Shown in pieces: positions 7,971 to 17,689 of a stretch of DNA of 64,000 bases (the stretch's first letter is position 1; the number at the start of each line of letters is the position of its first letter). The notes under the pieces were generated by a model. The model saw only the letters and a program-made list of their open reading frames with translations, had not been told where the DNA came from and did no database searches. The position numbers and the translations under genes are program-made. The DNA lies in NCBI RefSeq assembly GCF_039621855.1, contig NZ_CP155071.1:3472001-3536000 (forward strand), given 5' to 3'. Origin of the DNA: Erwinia sp. HDF1-3R. GTDB taxonomy: Bacteria > Pseudomonadota > Gammaproteobacteria > Enterobacterales > Enterobacteriaceae.

Positions 7971-9674
7971 GTGCACACGACCTTTGATATGCTGCTTGCC
8001 GTATTAGAACGCGCTGCCCTGATGCTGATTTGCCTGTTTTTTATGACCCGCATTCATCAGTTTCGTCAGCTGCTGCAAAAAGATGAGCACTCATGGCAGG
8101 AGCTGGTTGCGGTCACGGCGATTTTCAGCCTGTTTGCCCTGTTTGGTACCTGGAGCGGCATCAACGTTGAGGGCTCGCTGGTCAACGTGCGCACCATCGC
8201 GATTATGTCCGGCGGCATTTTGTTTGGGCCCTGGGTCGGCATCATTACCGGGGTGATTGCCGGTCTTCACCGTTTTCTGACGGACGTTCACGGCGTCAGC
8301 GCGGTTCCCTGTCTGATCACCAGCATCATCGCCGGATTTGTTTCCGGTGCGATTAACCTTAAGGTTATCAAGGAAAAGCGCTGGAGCGTAGGTATTCTTG
8401 GCGGCATGCTGTGTGAATCACTGACCATGCTGCTGATCGTGCTCTGGGCGAGGCCGTTTTCTCTTGGCCTGGAGATTATTAGCGAAATTGCCCTGCCGAT
8501 GATCCTCGGTGCCGCCAGTATTGGCCTGATTGTGCTGCTTATTCAGAGCGTTGAGGGGGAAAAAGAGGCCATTGCTGCCCAACAGGCCAAGCTGGCTCTG
8601 GATATCGCCAATAAAACGCTGCCGCTGTTTCGCCAGGTGAACAGCCAGTCGATGCGCAGCGTTTGCGATATTATCCGCAGCGATATCAACGCGGATGCGG
8701 TAGCCATCACCAATAAGAACCAGATCCTCGCCTATGTCGGCGTGGGGGAAGAGAACTACGAAAACGGTGATGATGACATCAGCCCGACCACGGCCAAAGC
8801 CATCGCCTACGGTCAAATCATTATCAAAAATAACGATGAGGCGCACCGAACGCCGGAAATTCATTCGATGATCGTCATTCCCCTGTGGGAAAAAGGCGAG
8901 GTCACCGGCACGCTGAAAATCTATTATCGCCATGCCCACCGCATTACCTGGTCGCTACGGGCGATGGCGATTGGCCTGTCGCAAATTATCTCTACTCAGC
9001 TGGAAGTCTCCCGCGCCGAGCAGCTGCGGGAGATGGCCAACAAGGCGGAGCTGCGGGCGCTCCAGAGCAAGATAAATCCCCACTTTCTCTTCAACGCCCT
9101 TAACGCCATCTCCTCCTCCATTCGCATCAATCCCGATACTGCCCGCCAGCTGATCAGTAATCTCGCCCGTTATCTACGCTATAACCTTGAGCTGAACGAT
9201 GATGAGATGATTGATATCAGGAAAGAGCTGTATCAGATAAAAGATTATATCGCCATTGAACAGGCGCGCTTTGGCGACAAGCTCACCGTGATTTACGATA
9301 TTGATGAAGAGGTTAACGGCGTGCTGCCCAGCCTGCTGATCCAGCCGCTGGTGGAAAACGCCATCGTACACGGCATCCACCCCTGTCGGGGTAAAGGGGT
9401 GGTCACGCTCAGCGTGAGGGACCAGGGCGACCGGCTGCGTATTTCGGTGCGCGATACCGGTCATGGCATCAGCGAGGAGGTGGTCGCCAGAGTCGAAAAA
9501 AACGAAATGCCCGGCAACAAGATTGGTCTGCTTAACGTCCATCACCGGGTCAAACTGCTGTACGGTGAAGGGCTGCATATACACCGGCTGATGCCGGGCA
9601 CGGAAATTGCCTTTTACATCAGTAAAAACGGGGCGATCCTGCCGGAAAAACAGCGTATGTCACTGACGGCCTGA
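7971..9674 (+). CDS. ypdA: pyruvate-sensing histidine kinase YpdA/PyrS
   Basis: About 567 residues, matching E. coli YpdA (565) end to end. Order: a 5TM-LYT membrane sensor region (about 1-200), a GAF domain (about 225-340), then a LytS-type kinase with phospho-acceptor region [17 protein letters not shown] and ATP-binding boxes DTGHGI and [11 protein letters not shown]. In E. coli the pair senses high extracellular pyruvate and activates yhjX. The start is taken as GTG 7971, which has CGAGG 5 nt upstream and gives the E. coli length; the longer frame from 7866 would run into the leader shared with the GNAT gene. Co-transcribed with ypdB after 25 bp. Confidence 0.95.
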   Translation: MHTTFDMLLAVLERAALMLICLFFMTRIHQFRQLLQKDEHSWQELVAVTAIFSLFALFGTWSGINVEGSLVNVRTIAIMSGGILFGPWVGIITGVIAGLHRFLTDVHGVSAVPCLITSIIAGFVSGAINLKVIKEKRWSVGILGGMLCESLTMLLIVLWARPFSLGLEIISEIALPMILGAASIGLIVLLIQSVEGEKEAIAAQQAKLALDIANKTLPLFRQVNSQSMRSVCDIIRSDINADAVAITNKNQILAYVGVGEENYENGDDDISPTTAKAIAYGQIIIKNNDEAHRTPEIHSMIVIPLWEKGEVTGTLKIYYRHAHRITWSLRAMAIGLSQIISTQLEVSRAEQLREMANKAELRALQSKINPHFLFNALNAISSSIRINPDTARQLISNLARYLRYNLELNDDEMIDIRKELYQIKDYIAIEQARFGDKLTVIYDIDEEVNGVLPSLLIQPLVENAIVHGIHPCRGKGVVTLSVRDQGDRLRISVRDTGHGISEEVVARVEKNEMPGNKIGLLNVHHRVKLLYGEGLHIHRLMPGTEIAFYISKNGAILPEKQRMSLTA

Positions 9675-9699
9675 GGTCGTATTAAGCGGAAATAAGCCT

Positions 9700-10431
9700 G
9701 TGAAAGCGATTATAGTCGAAGATGAATTTCTGGCGCAGCAGGAGCTGAGCTGGATGATTGAGCAGCATAGCCAGCTGACCATCGAGGCAACCTTCGATGA
9801 CGGACTGGATGTCCTGAAGTATCTGCAAACGCACCAGACGGATGTCATTTTTCTGGATATTAATATCCCCTCGCTGGACGGCGTACTGCTGGCACAGAAT
9901 ATCAGTAAATTCGCCGTCAGGCCGCTCATTGTCTTTATCACCGCCTGTAAAGAGCATGCGGTAGAAGCCTTTGAGCTGGAGGCTTTTGACTACATCCTTA
10001 AGCCCTACCATGAGATGCGTATTGTCACTATGCTGCATAAGGTGGAGAACACGCTGCAGCAGGCGAAACTGCACACCGCGCCCGGGGCCATACGCCCCCA
10101 GCCCCGCACGGTAAATCTGGTGAAGGATGAGCGCATTATCGTGACCGATATTAACGATATCTACTATGTCGAAGCGCACGAGAAATTAACGTTTGTTTAT
10201 ACCCGGCGTGAAGAGTATGTGATGTCGATGAATATCTCAGAGTTTTGCAACCGCCTGCCCGAGGATGCCTTCTTTCGCTGCCATCGCTCCTGGTGCATCA
10301 ACCTGAGCAAAATTCGCGAAATCGAACCCTGGTTTAATAACACCTATATGCTCAAACTGCGCGATCGGGACTTCCAGGTGCCGGTCAGCCGCAGCAAGGT
10401 GAAAGCGTTCCGCCAGTTAATGGGGCTGTAA
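9700..10431 (+). CDS. ypdB: LytTR response regulator YpdB/PyrR
   Basis: A 243-residue response regulator (E. coli YpdB: 244). The receiver domain (1-120) shows the acidic pair ED at 7-8, the phospho-acceptor Asp53 (FLDINIP) and the conserved Thr/Lys positions (FITACK, ILKPY). A LytTR DNA-binding domain (about 135-240) follows, with the typical FFRCHRSWCINLSKI segment. Partner of the kinase just upstream; together they answer external pyruvate. The gene is followed by a 35-bp tandem repeat, not by E. coli's ypdC. Confidence 0.96.
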   Translation: MKAIIVEDEFLAQQELSWMIEQHSQLTIEATFDDGLDVLKYLQTHQTDVIFLDINIPSLDGVLLAQNISKFAVRPLIVFITACKEHAVEAFELEAFDYILKPYHEMRIVTMLHKVENTLQQAKLHTAPGAIRPQPRTVNLVKDERIIVTDINDIYYVEAHEKLTFVYTRREEYVMSMNISEFCNRLPEDAFFRCHRSWCINLSKIREIEPWFNNTYMLKLRDRDFQVPVSRSKVKAFRQLMGL

Positions 10432-10435
10432 ACGG

Positions 10436-10606
10436 GAAGCGCGGATGCCAGCTAATGCAGGGGGTAAAGAGAAGCATGGATGCCAACAGCGCAGTGGGCT
10501 AAAGAGAAGCGTGGATGCCAGCAGCGCAGTGGGCTAAAGATAAGCGTGGATGCCAGCCGGGCAGCGGTTAAAGATATTCGTGGATGTCTGAGACCGCAGT
10601 TTAGGG
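10436..10606. repeat. 35-bp tandem repeat, about 5 units
   Basis: Starting 4 bp after the ypdB stop codon, units begin at 10436, 10471, 10506, 10541 and 10575. Units 2 and 3 are nearly identical over 35 bp; unit 4 is 34 bp and units 1 and 5 are degenerate. The core is GAAGCGTGGATGCCAGCAGC, followed by GCAGTGGGCTAAAGA. No spacers separate the units, so this is not a CRISPR array. The function is unknown; its position suggests the 3' untranslated region of the ypdAB transcript. Confidence 0.85.
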
Positions 10607-10693
10607 TAAGTGACAGCTCCAGCGGCCCATGCCGCTGTCGCCTGTCAGGGGGTGATGCCCCCAGGGCCGTTGTGGCCCCTGAGGGTGGCGCAT
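10607..10693. other. hairpin-rich ypdB-glk intergenic end
   Basis: Two GC-rich hairpins lie here: CAGCGGC/GCCGCTG at about 10620-10637, and GGGGG/CCCCC followed by GGGCC/GGCCC at about 10649-10680. Neither has a T-run on either strand. They separate the convergent ypdB and glk genes and may work as transcript 3' ends. Confidence 0.45.
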
Positions 10694-11659
10694 TTACAGA
10701 ATGCTGCCCAACACCTGGCGCAGGTGAGCCCCGGCACCCAGCAGGCCCGGCTGGTCGTGGGTGATAAGGTAAACGGGGATATTCTGCACGTAATCCTTGA
10801 AGCGCCCTTTATCCTCAAACGCCGCGCGAAAGCCGGACGCTTTGAAGAAGGAGAGGAAGCGCGGCACAATGCCACCGGCAATATAGACGCCGCCAAAGGT
10901 ACCCAGATTTAGCGCCAGGTTACCGCCAAAGCGGCCCATGATCACACAGAACATCGCCAGCGCGCGACGGCAGTCGGTGCAGCTATCGTCCAGCGCACGG
11001 GATGAAACGTCCTTCGGCTTCAGGTTATCCGGCTCCCGCCCGTCGGATTTGACAATCGCCCGATAGAGGTTAACCAGGCCCGCGCCCGACAGCACGCGCT
11101 CGGCAGAGACGTGGCCCAGCTCGGCGCGCAGCACTTCAAGGATCAGGTCTTCCTCTTCGCTATTGGCAGCGAAATCGACGTGGCCGCCCTCGCCCGGCAG
11201 GCTGACCCAGCGCTGGTCAACGTGCACCAGATGCGCCACACCCAACCCGGTTCCCGCACCGTAGACGGCAATCGGCTTGTCCTTCACCGGTTCGGTCCCG
11301 CCGAACTGCATAACGTCCTCTTCCGAGAGCATCGGAATGGCCATCGACACGGCGGTGAAGTCATTGATAATTTCCAGATGCTCAAAGCCAAGATTAGCCT
11401 TCATTTTGCTGCTGGAAAATGCCCAGTCGTGGTTGGTCATCTCAACCCAGTCTTCCGTGATCGGACAGGCGATAGCGATACAGCCATCGGTTATGTCCTG
11501 CTGCTGCTCGTCAAGATAAGCGCGGATCACCGCTTCCAGGCTTGCAAAATCTGCTGTGGAGAACGTTTTGGCTTGTGACAGGGCACCGTTCTCAACTTCA
11601 CACAGTGCCAGGCGGGCGTTAGTGCCGCCGACATCACCTACCAAAGCATACTTAGTCAT
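10694..11659 (-). CDS. glk: glucokinase
   Basis: A 321-residue cytosolic glucokinase, the same length as E. coli Glk and closely similar. It phosphorylates free glucose with ATP to glucose 6-phosphate, as when glucose is released from disaccharides. Visible: the phosphate-binding loop [12 protein letters not shown], the sugar-binding [11 protein letters not shown] with its catalytic Asp, the [11 protein letters not shown] loop, GEGGHVDF and the SCTDCRRAL cysteine segment. It is of the ROK-less bacterial Glk type. Single-gene unit with ipdC further upstream on the same strand. Confidence 0.97.
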   Translation of the reverse strand: MTKYALVGDVGGTNARLALCEVENGALSQAKTFSTADFASLEAVIRAYLDEQQQDITDGCIAIACPITEDWVEMTNHDWAFSSSKMKANLGFEHLEIINDFTAVSMAIPMLSEEDVMQFGGTEPVKDKPIAVYGAGTGLGVAHLVHVDQRWVSLPGEGGHVDFAANSEEEDLILEVLRAELGHVSAERVLSGAGLVNLYRAIVKSDGREPDNLKPKDVSSRALDDSCTDCRRALAMFCVIMGRFGGNLALNLGTFGGVYIAGGIVPRFLSFFKASGFRAAFEDKGRFKDYVQNIPVYLITHDQPGLLGAGAHLRQVLGSIL

Positions 11660-11818
11660 TATTGTTTTGCTCCGCTTACGTCATTTAAACACACTATAAA
11701 TTTCCCCCGCTGAAACAACAACGTCCTCCACACAATGGAGAGCGTAAAAAGCGCTGCCGCCGCCTACCTTACCTGCCTGCGCGCCACTTGCCCACGGGCA
11801 TCAATCCTAATTACGTCT

Positions 11819-13471
11819 TTAACCACCGTTACGCTGGCTCATGGATGCGCTGACCGACTGTAACAAAGGGGGGATATCCATCTGCGGCAGTACCACTTCA
11901 ACCAGCGACAATCGGGAAGTTTGCGCGATAACCTGCATAACCTCAACCAGCTGCGCCGTTTCCGTTATCCGCCAGCTCTGGGCTTCGTTGCGCACGCTAA
12001 GACCGCCGGGAAGCTGGGTCCAGTTCCACTCAGCAATATCATTGTAGCGCTGATGCTCGCCATGGATAGCCCGCTCCACGGTATATCCGCTGTTATTCAG
12101 CACAAAGATCACCGGTTTCAGCCCATCACGCAGCATTGAGCCCAGCTCCTGTATCGTTAACTGTGCGGCACCGTCACCGATAAGCAGCACTACCCTGCGT
12201 TCAGGGGCGGCAATCTGCGCACCATAGGCGGCGGGAAGCGTGTAACCAATCGATCCCCACAGCGGCTGGCAGATAAAGGTCACCTCCTCAGGGAGCCGCA
12301 GCACCGCTGCACCAAAGGCGGCGGTCCCCTGATCGGCCAGCACGATATCACCGGGCCGGAGAAAATCCTGCATGGCCTGCCAGAGCGTACTCTGGGTCAG
12401 CCTGTCGGAGGGCGCGTTGCTTAAGGCGGGCGGCGTGGGCAGCGTTAGATTCCAGCCGCTGGTATAACGCCGCGCGAGCTGATGGACGATCTCCAGCGCC
12501 TGCGCCATGGGTAAGGGCGAGAACGCCTCCTCACCTATCTGACTTTCGTGAAGGTCTATCGCAATGGTTTTGGCACTGTCGATTTGCTGGGTAAACCCGG
12601 CGGTAATGGAGTCAGTGTAGCGCACGCCCAGGGTAATAATCACTTCAGCCCGTTCGATAATCGACTGCGTCTTGCCCGCACTCGCTGCCCCGGCGTAGGT
12701 TCCGGCAAAGCCATTCAGAGACTCCGGCATTACGCTCTTACCCATCAGCAGGGTGGCAAAGGGCATCGGTATTTCGGTCAGAAACTGGTGCAGCGCGGGC
12801 CTCAGCCCTGCCCGGTCGGCGAGAAAATCAGCCAGCATCGCGACGCTCTTTGCCGCAGCGAACCGCTGCTCAACGGCGCGGGAAAACGCTTCTGCTACCT
12901 GCGGGGCAGCCAGCTGCGGCGTGGAAAGCGCTGCGGCTGGCGCAGCGATGCTGGCCTCCGCCACGTCGGTGGCAAGATAAATGTAAACCGGTCGACGCGC
13001 GTGCAGGGCAATCTGCAACAGGCGATCGATCTCCGCTGCGGCATTTTCTGGCGTTAGCACCGCCTGCGCGGCCGTCACCTCCTGAGAGATACGCAGAAAG
13101 TGATCGTAGTCGCCGTCTCCCAGCGTATGGTGCAGCAGCAGCCCGCTGCGGCTGTTCTCCCGGGCGGGGGCGCCGACGATATGCACCACCGGCAGATATT
13201 CAGCATAGCTACCCGCTACCCCGTTGAGGGCGCTAAGTTCGCCGACGCCAAAGGTGGTCAACAAGGCACCTGCCCCCCGGCAGCGTGCATAGCCATCCGC
13301 CGCGTAGGCCGCGTTCAACTCATTGGCGCAGCCTACCCATGCGATATCCGGGCTGTTGATAACCTGGTCAAGAAAGCGAAGATTGTAATCCCCCGGCACG
13401 CCGAAAAGATGATCGATCCCTGACTGGTGTAAGCGAGAAAGCAGATACTCCCCAACGGTGCAGCTTTTCAT
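11819..13471 (-). CDS. ipdC: indolepyruvate decarboxylase
   Basis: A 550-residue thiamine-diphosphate enzyme, the length expected for Pantoea and Enterobacter IpdC. It decarboxylates indole-3-pyruvate to indole-3-acetaldehyde, the key step of indole-3-acetic acid (auxin) synthesis from tryptophan. Seen: catalytic Glu51 (CANELNAAYAADG), the His-His pair 114-115 (LLLHHTLGDG) and the ThDP-Mg motif GDGAAQ...LNNSG (about 433-463). Start 13471 was preferred to 13525 because it has a GGGGAAAA ribosome binding site and matches family length. Pyruvate decarboxylase or phenylpyruvate decarboxylase activity is an alternative, but the position next to glk fits ipdC of Erwiniaceae. Divergent from an aldo-keto reductase gene. 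Confidence 0.9.
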   Translation of the reverse strand: MKSCTVGEYLLSRLHQSGIDHLFGVPGDYNLRFLDQVINSPDIAWVGCANELNAAYAADGYARCRGAGALLTTFGVGELSALNGVAGSYAEYLPVVHIVGAPARENSRSGLLLHHTLGDGDYDHFLRISQEVTAAQAVLTPENAAAEIDRLLQIALHARRPVYIYLATDVAEASIAAPAAALSTPQLAAPQVAEAFSRAVEQRFAAAKSVAMLADFLADRAGLRPALHQFLTEIPMPFATLLMGKSVMPESLNGFAGTYAGAASAGKTQSIIERAEVIITLGVRYTDSITAGFTQQIDSAKTIAIDLHESQIGEEAFSPLPMAQALEIVHQLARRYTSGWNLTLPTPPALSNAPSDRLTQSTLWQAMQDFLRPGDIVLADQGTAAFGAAVLRLPEEVTFICQPLWGSIGYTLPAAYGAQIAAPERRVVLLIGDGAAQLTIQELGSMLRDGLKPVIFVLNNSGYTVERAIHGEHQRYNDIAEWNWTQLPGGLSVRNEAQSWRITETAQLVEVMQVIAQTSRLSLVEVVLPQMDIPPLLQSVSASMSQRNGG

Positions 13472-13616
13472 GGTTTTCCCCGGTAAACAGCAAACGTAGT
13501 AGAGAGTATTACCGATAATTTTCACTGCGTTAAAGATGCACGCCAGCGCTAAACGGCAACAAAGCGTTACGCCTCGGAATTTTCCTCAAGTTGCGATCGG
13601 CCCCGCTATTCCATTT

Positions 13617-13634
13617 AGTGTAACCGTATACACT
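13617..13634. promoter_or_regulatory. palindromic operator candidate
   Basis: AGTGTAACCGTATACACT has perfect 6-bp arms (AGTGTA/TACACT) and lies in the gap between ipdC and the divergent aldo-keto reductase gene, about 45 bp before the latter's start. It may be a repressor site for either gene. No regulator gene is adjacent. Confidence 0.4.
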
Positions 13635-13679
13635 GCTATGCTTTGGGTAAAATCGGCCCGACACTTACAGGAAATTTCA

Positions 13680-14669
13680 ATGGTTTATCAGGCAGATGCA
13701 CAGCGTTACGGCGGAATGGTCTATCACCGCTGCGGACGAAGCGGACTTAAGCTCCCGGCCATCTCACTGGGGCTGTGGCACAATTTTGGCGATGCCACCC
13801 GGCTGGACAACAGTCGTCAACTGTTACGACATGCCTTTGATAACGGTATCACCCATTTTGACCTGGCCAATAATTACGGCCCCCCTCCCGGCTCGGCTGA
13901 GGAGAATTTTGGCCGCCTGCTGCGGGAAGATTTTGCCCCCTATCGGGACGAACTGATTATCTCCTCCAAGGCGGGCTATACCATGTGGGATGGCCCCTAT
14001 GGCGACTGGGGATCGCGGAAATATCTGGTCGCCAGCCTTAACCAGAGCCTTAAGCGCATGGGCATTGATTACGTCGATATTTTTTATCATCACCGGCCTG
14101 ACCCGGAAACCCCGCTGGAAGAGACGATGATGGCGCTGGACCACATCGTGCGCCAGGGCAAAGCCCTGTATATCGCGCTCTCTAATTATCCGGCCGACCG
14201 CGCAGCAGAAGCCATCGGCCTGCTGAAGCAGCTGGGAACGCCCTGCCTTATCCACCAGCCGAAATACTCCATGCTCGAGCGCGCGCCAGAGCAGGGTCTG
14301 CTGGATGTACTACAACAAGAGGGGGTCGGCTGCATTGGCTTCTCTCCGCTGGCGGGAGGCATACTTACCGATCGCTACCTGAACGGCATCCCGGATGACT
14401 CGCGAATCGCCAGCGGGAGCCAGTTCCTCAGCGCCGATCGGCTGACGCCGGAAAATATGACCCGAGTGCGTGAGCTTAATGAGCTGGCGGCGCAGCGCGG
14501 TCAGAAACTGTCGCAAATGGCGCTGGCATGGGTGCTGCGCGGCAACCGCGTCACCTCTGTACTGATTGGGGCCAGCAAAACCAGCCAGATCGACGATGCC
14601 GTTGGCATGCTCGCGAATCCTGATTTCACTGAGCAGGAGCTGGCGCGCATCGACGCCATACTCGGCTAA
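13680..14669 (+). CDS. aldo-keto reductase, GprA (YghZ)-like
   Basis: About 329 residues, aldo-keto reductase TIM barrel of the AKR14 type. It follows E. coli YghZ (L-glyceraldehyde 3-phosphate reductase) closely: GLKLPAISLGLWHNFGD, FDLANNYGPPPGSAEENFGRLL (catalytic Asp and Tyr), STKAGY-like SSKAGYTMWDGPYGDWGSRKYL (catalytic Lys), HHRPDPETPLEE (catalytic His) and the C-terminal NADPH-binding VTSVLIGASKTSQ. It would detoxify aldehydes such as methylglyoxal using NADPH. The ATG at 13680 has AGGA 7 nt upstream; the longer frame from 13536 overlaps the promoter region. E. coli YghZ has a longer C-terminal tail, missing here, so orthology is not certain. Confidence 0.88.
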   Translation: MVYQADAQRYGGMVYHRCGRSGLKLPAISLGLWHNFGDATRLDNSRQLLRHAFDNGITHFDLANNYGPPPGSAEENFGRLLREDFAPYRDELIISSKAGYTMWDGPYGDWGSRKYLVASLNQSLKRMGIDYVDIFYHHRPDPETPLEETMMALDHIVRQGKALYIALSNYPADRAAEAIGLLKQLGTPCLIHQPKYSMLERAPEQGLLDVLQQEGVGCIGFSPLAGGILTDRYLNGIPDDSRIASGSQFLSADRLTPENMTRVRELNELAAQRGQKLSQMALAWVLRGNRVTSVLIGASKTSQIDDAVGMLANPDFTEQELARIDAILG

Positions 14670-14725
14670 AAGCATGAGGGGCTGGACACCGCGTCAGCCC
14701 CACTATCAACACGCCGGCTTTATCG

Positions 14726-15964
14726 TTAAAGATTAAGCGCCATCGCGACCAGCAGGTAGAGATTCAGCGCGACCACTATGGCTACGATCACCTTACCCAC
14801 CGTCTGCATCAGGCGGGAGTTCACCATATCCCCCATCAGTTCGCGATTGCCGGTGAAAGCCAGCAGCGGCACCAGCGCCAGGGCAATACCAAAACTCAGC
14901 AGAACCTGACTCATTACCAGGATCCGGGTAGGCTCCCACCCGGCCAAAATCACAATGAAAGAGGGCAGCATAGTAATGACCCGGCGAACCAGCAGCGGAA
15001 TATGGATATGGGTAAACCCCTGCATCACCACCTGCCCGGCCAGGGTGCCCACCACGGTCGATGAGAGGCCAGCTGCCAGCAGGCTCAGGCCAAAGACCAG
15101 CGCAGCCGCGCGTCCCAGCAGCGGATCGAGCGTAAGCCAGGCCTGCTCAAGGTCCGCAATCCCGGTATGACCGCTGAAATGAAAGGCCGCCGCCGCCGTT
15201 GCCATCATCGCCAGATTAACAAATCCAGCAATGGTCATGGCGATAGCCACATCCAGCTTGGTCGAGCGATAACGCTCCGCCCGCGTGCCGCCATCCGGAC
15301 TTTGAGTCAGCGAGGAGTGCAGGTAGATGACGTGCGGCATAATGGTGGCACCCAGTACGCCCGCTGCCAGCAGCACCGCATCCGCGCCAGGCAAAGCAGG
15401 AACGGCCATCCCGCGCACCAGAGCGGCAATGTCAGGCTGGGAAAAAAACAGCTCTATGACATAGGCGGCCGCCACAAACAGCAGCAGGCCGCCAATCACC
15501 AGCTCAAGGGGCTTTTGCCCACGCCGTTGCAGCATCAGGATCAGAAAGGTCACCACCCCGGTCAGGACGGCGCCCTGTAACAGACTGACGCCAAATATCA
15601 GCTTGAAGCCGATCGCCGCCCCGATAAATTCTGCCAGGTCGGTCGCCATCGCAATGATTTCAGCCTGCACCCAGTAAAACCAGACGGCAGGACGGGGAAA
15701 ACGGTCACGGATGTGTTCGGCCAGATTCTTACCGGTGGCGATCCCCAGCTTGGCTGACATCAGCTGGATAACCATCGCCATGATATTCGCCCACACCACC
15801 ACCCACAGTAGTTTATAACCATAGGAGGCACCCGCCTGGATATTGGTGGCGAAGTTGCCGGGATCGATATAGCCGATAGCAGCAATAAAGGCCGGCCCCA
15901 TGAGCGCGAACTTAATTTTACGGGAACCACGGGCAATTTGCTCCACGGTGCGGCCTTCCAACAT
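14726..15964 (-). CDS. mntH: Mn2+/Fe2+ NRAMP transporter MntH
   Basis: A 412-residue inner-membrane protein of 11 predicted helices, the NRAMP family length, taking up Mn2+ with protons. The metal-binding motifs are present: DPGNFATN in helix 1 and MPHVIYLHS in helix 6. mntH is typically induced by oxidative stress and repressed by MntR with Mn2+ and by Fur with Fe2+, and boxes for both lie upstream. The 3' end converges on the aldo-keto reductase gene; GGGGCTG/CAGCCCC (14678-14701) between them could form a hairpin but has no T-run. Confidence 0.97.
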   Translation of the reverse strand: MLEGRTVEQIARGSRKIKFALMGPAFIAAIGYIDPGNFATNIQAGASYGYKLLWVVVWANIMAMVIQLMSAKLGIATGKNLAEHIRDRFPRPAVWFYWVQAEIIAMATDLAEFIGAAIGFKLIFGVSLLQGAVLTGVVTFLILMLQRRGQKPLELVIGGLLLFVAAAYVIELFFSQPDIAALVRGMAVPALPGADAVLLAAGVLGATIMPHVIYLHSSLTQSPDGGTRAERYRSTKLDVAIAMTIAGFVNLAMMATAAAAFHFSGHTGIADLEQAWLTLDPLLGRAAALVFGLSLLAAGLSSTVVGTLAGQVVMQGFTHIHIPLLVRRVITMLPSFIVILAGWEPTRILVMSQVLLSFGIALALVPLLAFTGNRELMGDMVNSRLMQTVGKVIVAIVVALNLYLLVAMALNL

Positions 15965-16011
15965 AGTTATTTCCCCTGCTAATCACCTTAGAATCGCATT
16001 GTCTTTTAGAT

Positions 16012-16024
16012 GATAATGATTATC
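16012..16024. promoter_or_regulatory. Fur box upstream of mntH
   Basis: GATAATGATTATC is a perfect palindrome and matches the core of the Fur consensus. It lies about 50 bp upstream of the mntH start, where Fur-Fe2+ would repress. Confidence 0.8.
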
Positions 16025-16073
16025 AAGTGCACGTAGATGGGTTGTTGTTATCGCTGTGATAGCCAGCGGTAAG

Positions 16074-16095
16074 AAACATAGCAAAGGCTATACCT
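16074..16095. promoter_or_regulatory. MntR box upstream of mntH
   Basis: AAACATAGC, three A, then GGCTATACCT: read on the mntH strand this is close to the E. coli MntR operator, which has CATAGC/GCTATG arms. One arm base deviates (GCTATA). The position, about 110 bp upstream of the start, is consistent with Mn2+-dependent repression. Confidence 0.7.
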
Positions 16096-16405
16096 CAGGG
16101 CAAATTACGTCACTGCTAACAAATGAGCAACTCTTTTAACTCTAGGTGAGAGAGTAAGACCTCACAAGCCGTCGGGTGTCTTTTAATTAAGGGTAGCCTT
16201 CGACAGAGCAGTGACTCGCCTTCCCTCTGTCACCAACGCACCGGTTTATGGATGCACTAATGCCTGGCACAGGAGACAGCATGGAGACACATTTGTCCTA
16301 AACCGCCATGGATTAACCGCTATTCTGTCGTATTCCATAAATTGCAGTATGTCAGGCCAGTGTTCCCGTGTAATCATGGCTACAAAAGAAGCAATGGAGA
16401 AGCGC
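16096..16405. other. mntH-rpn intergenic region
   Basis: About 310 bp with no credible gene. The open frame that runs into the nuclease gene from 16211 lacks a ribosome binding site and has no family similarity before about codon 66. I see no clear promoter, terminator or inverted-repeat boundary here that would explain how the nuclease gene arrived. Confidence 0.45.
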
Positions 16406-17368
16406 ATGGCTAACAGGAAAGCTAAAAGTAGTGCAAAGGGTACCCCGACCCCACATGACCTGGTGTTTAAACAGTTTCTTACGCATTCCGATACCGCACG
16501 GGATTTCATGCAGCTGCATCTGCCCACAGAACTGCAGGCTGTCTGTGACTTCAGTACCCTCAAGCTGGAGTCAGGCAGCTTTGTGGAGGAAAGCTTACGC
16601 CCTTACTTTAGCGACGTACTCTACAGCCTGAGAACCACAGCCGGTGATGAGAGTTATATCCACGTACTCATCGAGCACCAGTCCACACCTGACAGACATA
16701 TGGCGTTCCGGCTTCTTCGTTACTCAATTGCGGCTATGCAACGCCATCTGGACGCCGGGCATAAAAAGCTGCCGCTGGTGATCCCGGTGCTGTTCTACAC
16801 GGGCAGGCGCAGCCCCTACCCTTATTCTACCCGCTGGCTGGACGAATTTAACGATCCTGAGCTGGCCGAAAAGCTCTATAGCGCTGACTTTCCAGTGGTC
16901 GATGTGACAGTCATACCTGATGAAGAGATCATGGGCCACCGCAGTATGGCCGCGTTGACGCTGCTGCAGAAACATATTCACCGGCGCGATCTGGCTGACC
17001 TGCTGGACAATCTGGTCAGCCTGCTGCTGGCAGAACACATGACAGGACAGCAGCTGATTTCACTGATAAACTATCTCGTACAGGCAGGCGAAACTTCAGA
17101 CGCAGAGGCCTTTGTACGTGAACTGGCACAGCGGGTGCCGCAACATGAGGACGAACTGATGACCATCGCGCAACAGCTTGAACAGAAGGGTATCGAGAAA
17201 GGTATCGAGAAAGGTATCGAGAAAGGTATCCAGCTGGGCAGACAGGTAGGTCGCAATGAAGCCAAACTCGAAGTTGCCCGTACCATGCTGCAGAACGGCC
17301 TTGACCGCGACACCGTTATGAAAATGACGGGTCTGAACGCAGACGATCTGGCGCAGATCCGCCACTGA
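16406..17368 (+). CDS. Rpn family recombination-promoting nuclease
   Basis: About 320 residues of the Rpn (YhgA-like, transposase_31) family, PD-(D/E)XK nucleases that in E. coli RpnA promote RecA-independent recombination. Typical segments: TPTPHDLVFKQFLTH, DFMQLHLP, the catalytic region with DVLYSL and YIHVLIEHQSTPD (E-x-Q), and PLVIPVLFYTGRRSPYPYS. The C-terminus carries four KGIE-type repeats encoded by 12-bp units. The ATG at 16406 is preferred because GGAG lies 6 nt upstream; earlier ATGs at 16376 and 16394 are possible. It interrupts the mntH-nupC neighbourhood and is probably mobile by history. Confidence 0.9.
   Translation: MANRKAKSSAKGTPTPHDLVFKQFLTHSDTARDFMQLHLPTELQAVCDFSTLKLESGSFVEESLRPYFSDVLYSLRTTAGDESYIHVLIEHQSTPDRHMAFRLLRYSIAAMQRHLDAGHKKLPLVIPVLFYTGRRSPYPYSTRWLDEFNDPELAEKLYSADFPVVDVTVIPDEEIMGHRSMAALTLLQKHIHRRDLADLLDNLVSLLLAEHMTGQQLISLINYLVQAGETSDAEAFVRELAQRVPQHEDELMTIAQQLEQKGIEKGIEKGIEKGIQLGRQVGRNEAKLEVARTMLQNGLDRDTVMKMTGLNADDLAQIRH
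17186..17233 (+). repeat. 12-bp in-frame coding repeats
   Basis: Four tandem copies of AARGGTATCGAG (the last ends CAG) inside the Rpn-type gene encode KGIE KGIE KGIE KGIQ. As the unit is a multiple of three, slippage would change protein length but not frame. Confidence 0.9.
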
Positions 17369-17372
17369 TCGT

Positions 17373-17412
17373 TGTCCCTGTCCCATCAGCGTACACTGAC
17401 AGGACAGGGACA
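17373..17412. other. perfect 11-bp inverted repeat after the rpn gene
   Basis: TGTCCCTGTCC (17373-17383) and GGACAGGGACA (17402-17412) flank an 18-nt loop, starting 4 bp after the nuclease stop codon. No T-run follows on either strand. It may protect the transcript's 3' end or mark the border of the inserted gene. Confidence 0.55.
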
Positions 17413-17689
17413 TTACGTTCAGCCTGCTCCCTAACCCTGAGGGATGTACGGAAAGAGCAAATCAGCCCCGCGTTCTCCTAACCCACCAACCCTGCCCGAA
17501 AAACCCTTTACCTACCTTTCCCTGCCGTTATGCTTCAGACCCTCAACAGCGTCAGGATGTGATCGCGAAGAGAGTTCTCAACAGAGAGGCGATAGGTAAT
17601 TGTTATATTGTGGATTAGCTCTCGTTTTTCCATGTCCCGTTACATAGAATGTGCAGCGAAATATAACAGCCTTCAAATTTGGAGCATAC
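17413..17689. other. nupC upstream region
   Basis: About 280 bp between the nuclease gene and nupC. In E. coli this region binds CRP and CytR. I see TTGTTATATTGTGG (about 17599) and AT-rich promoter-like stretches near 17640-17670, but no site I can assign with certainty. Confidence 0.35.
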
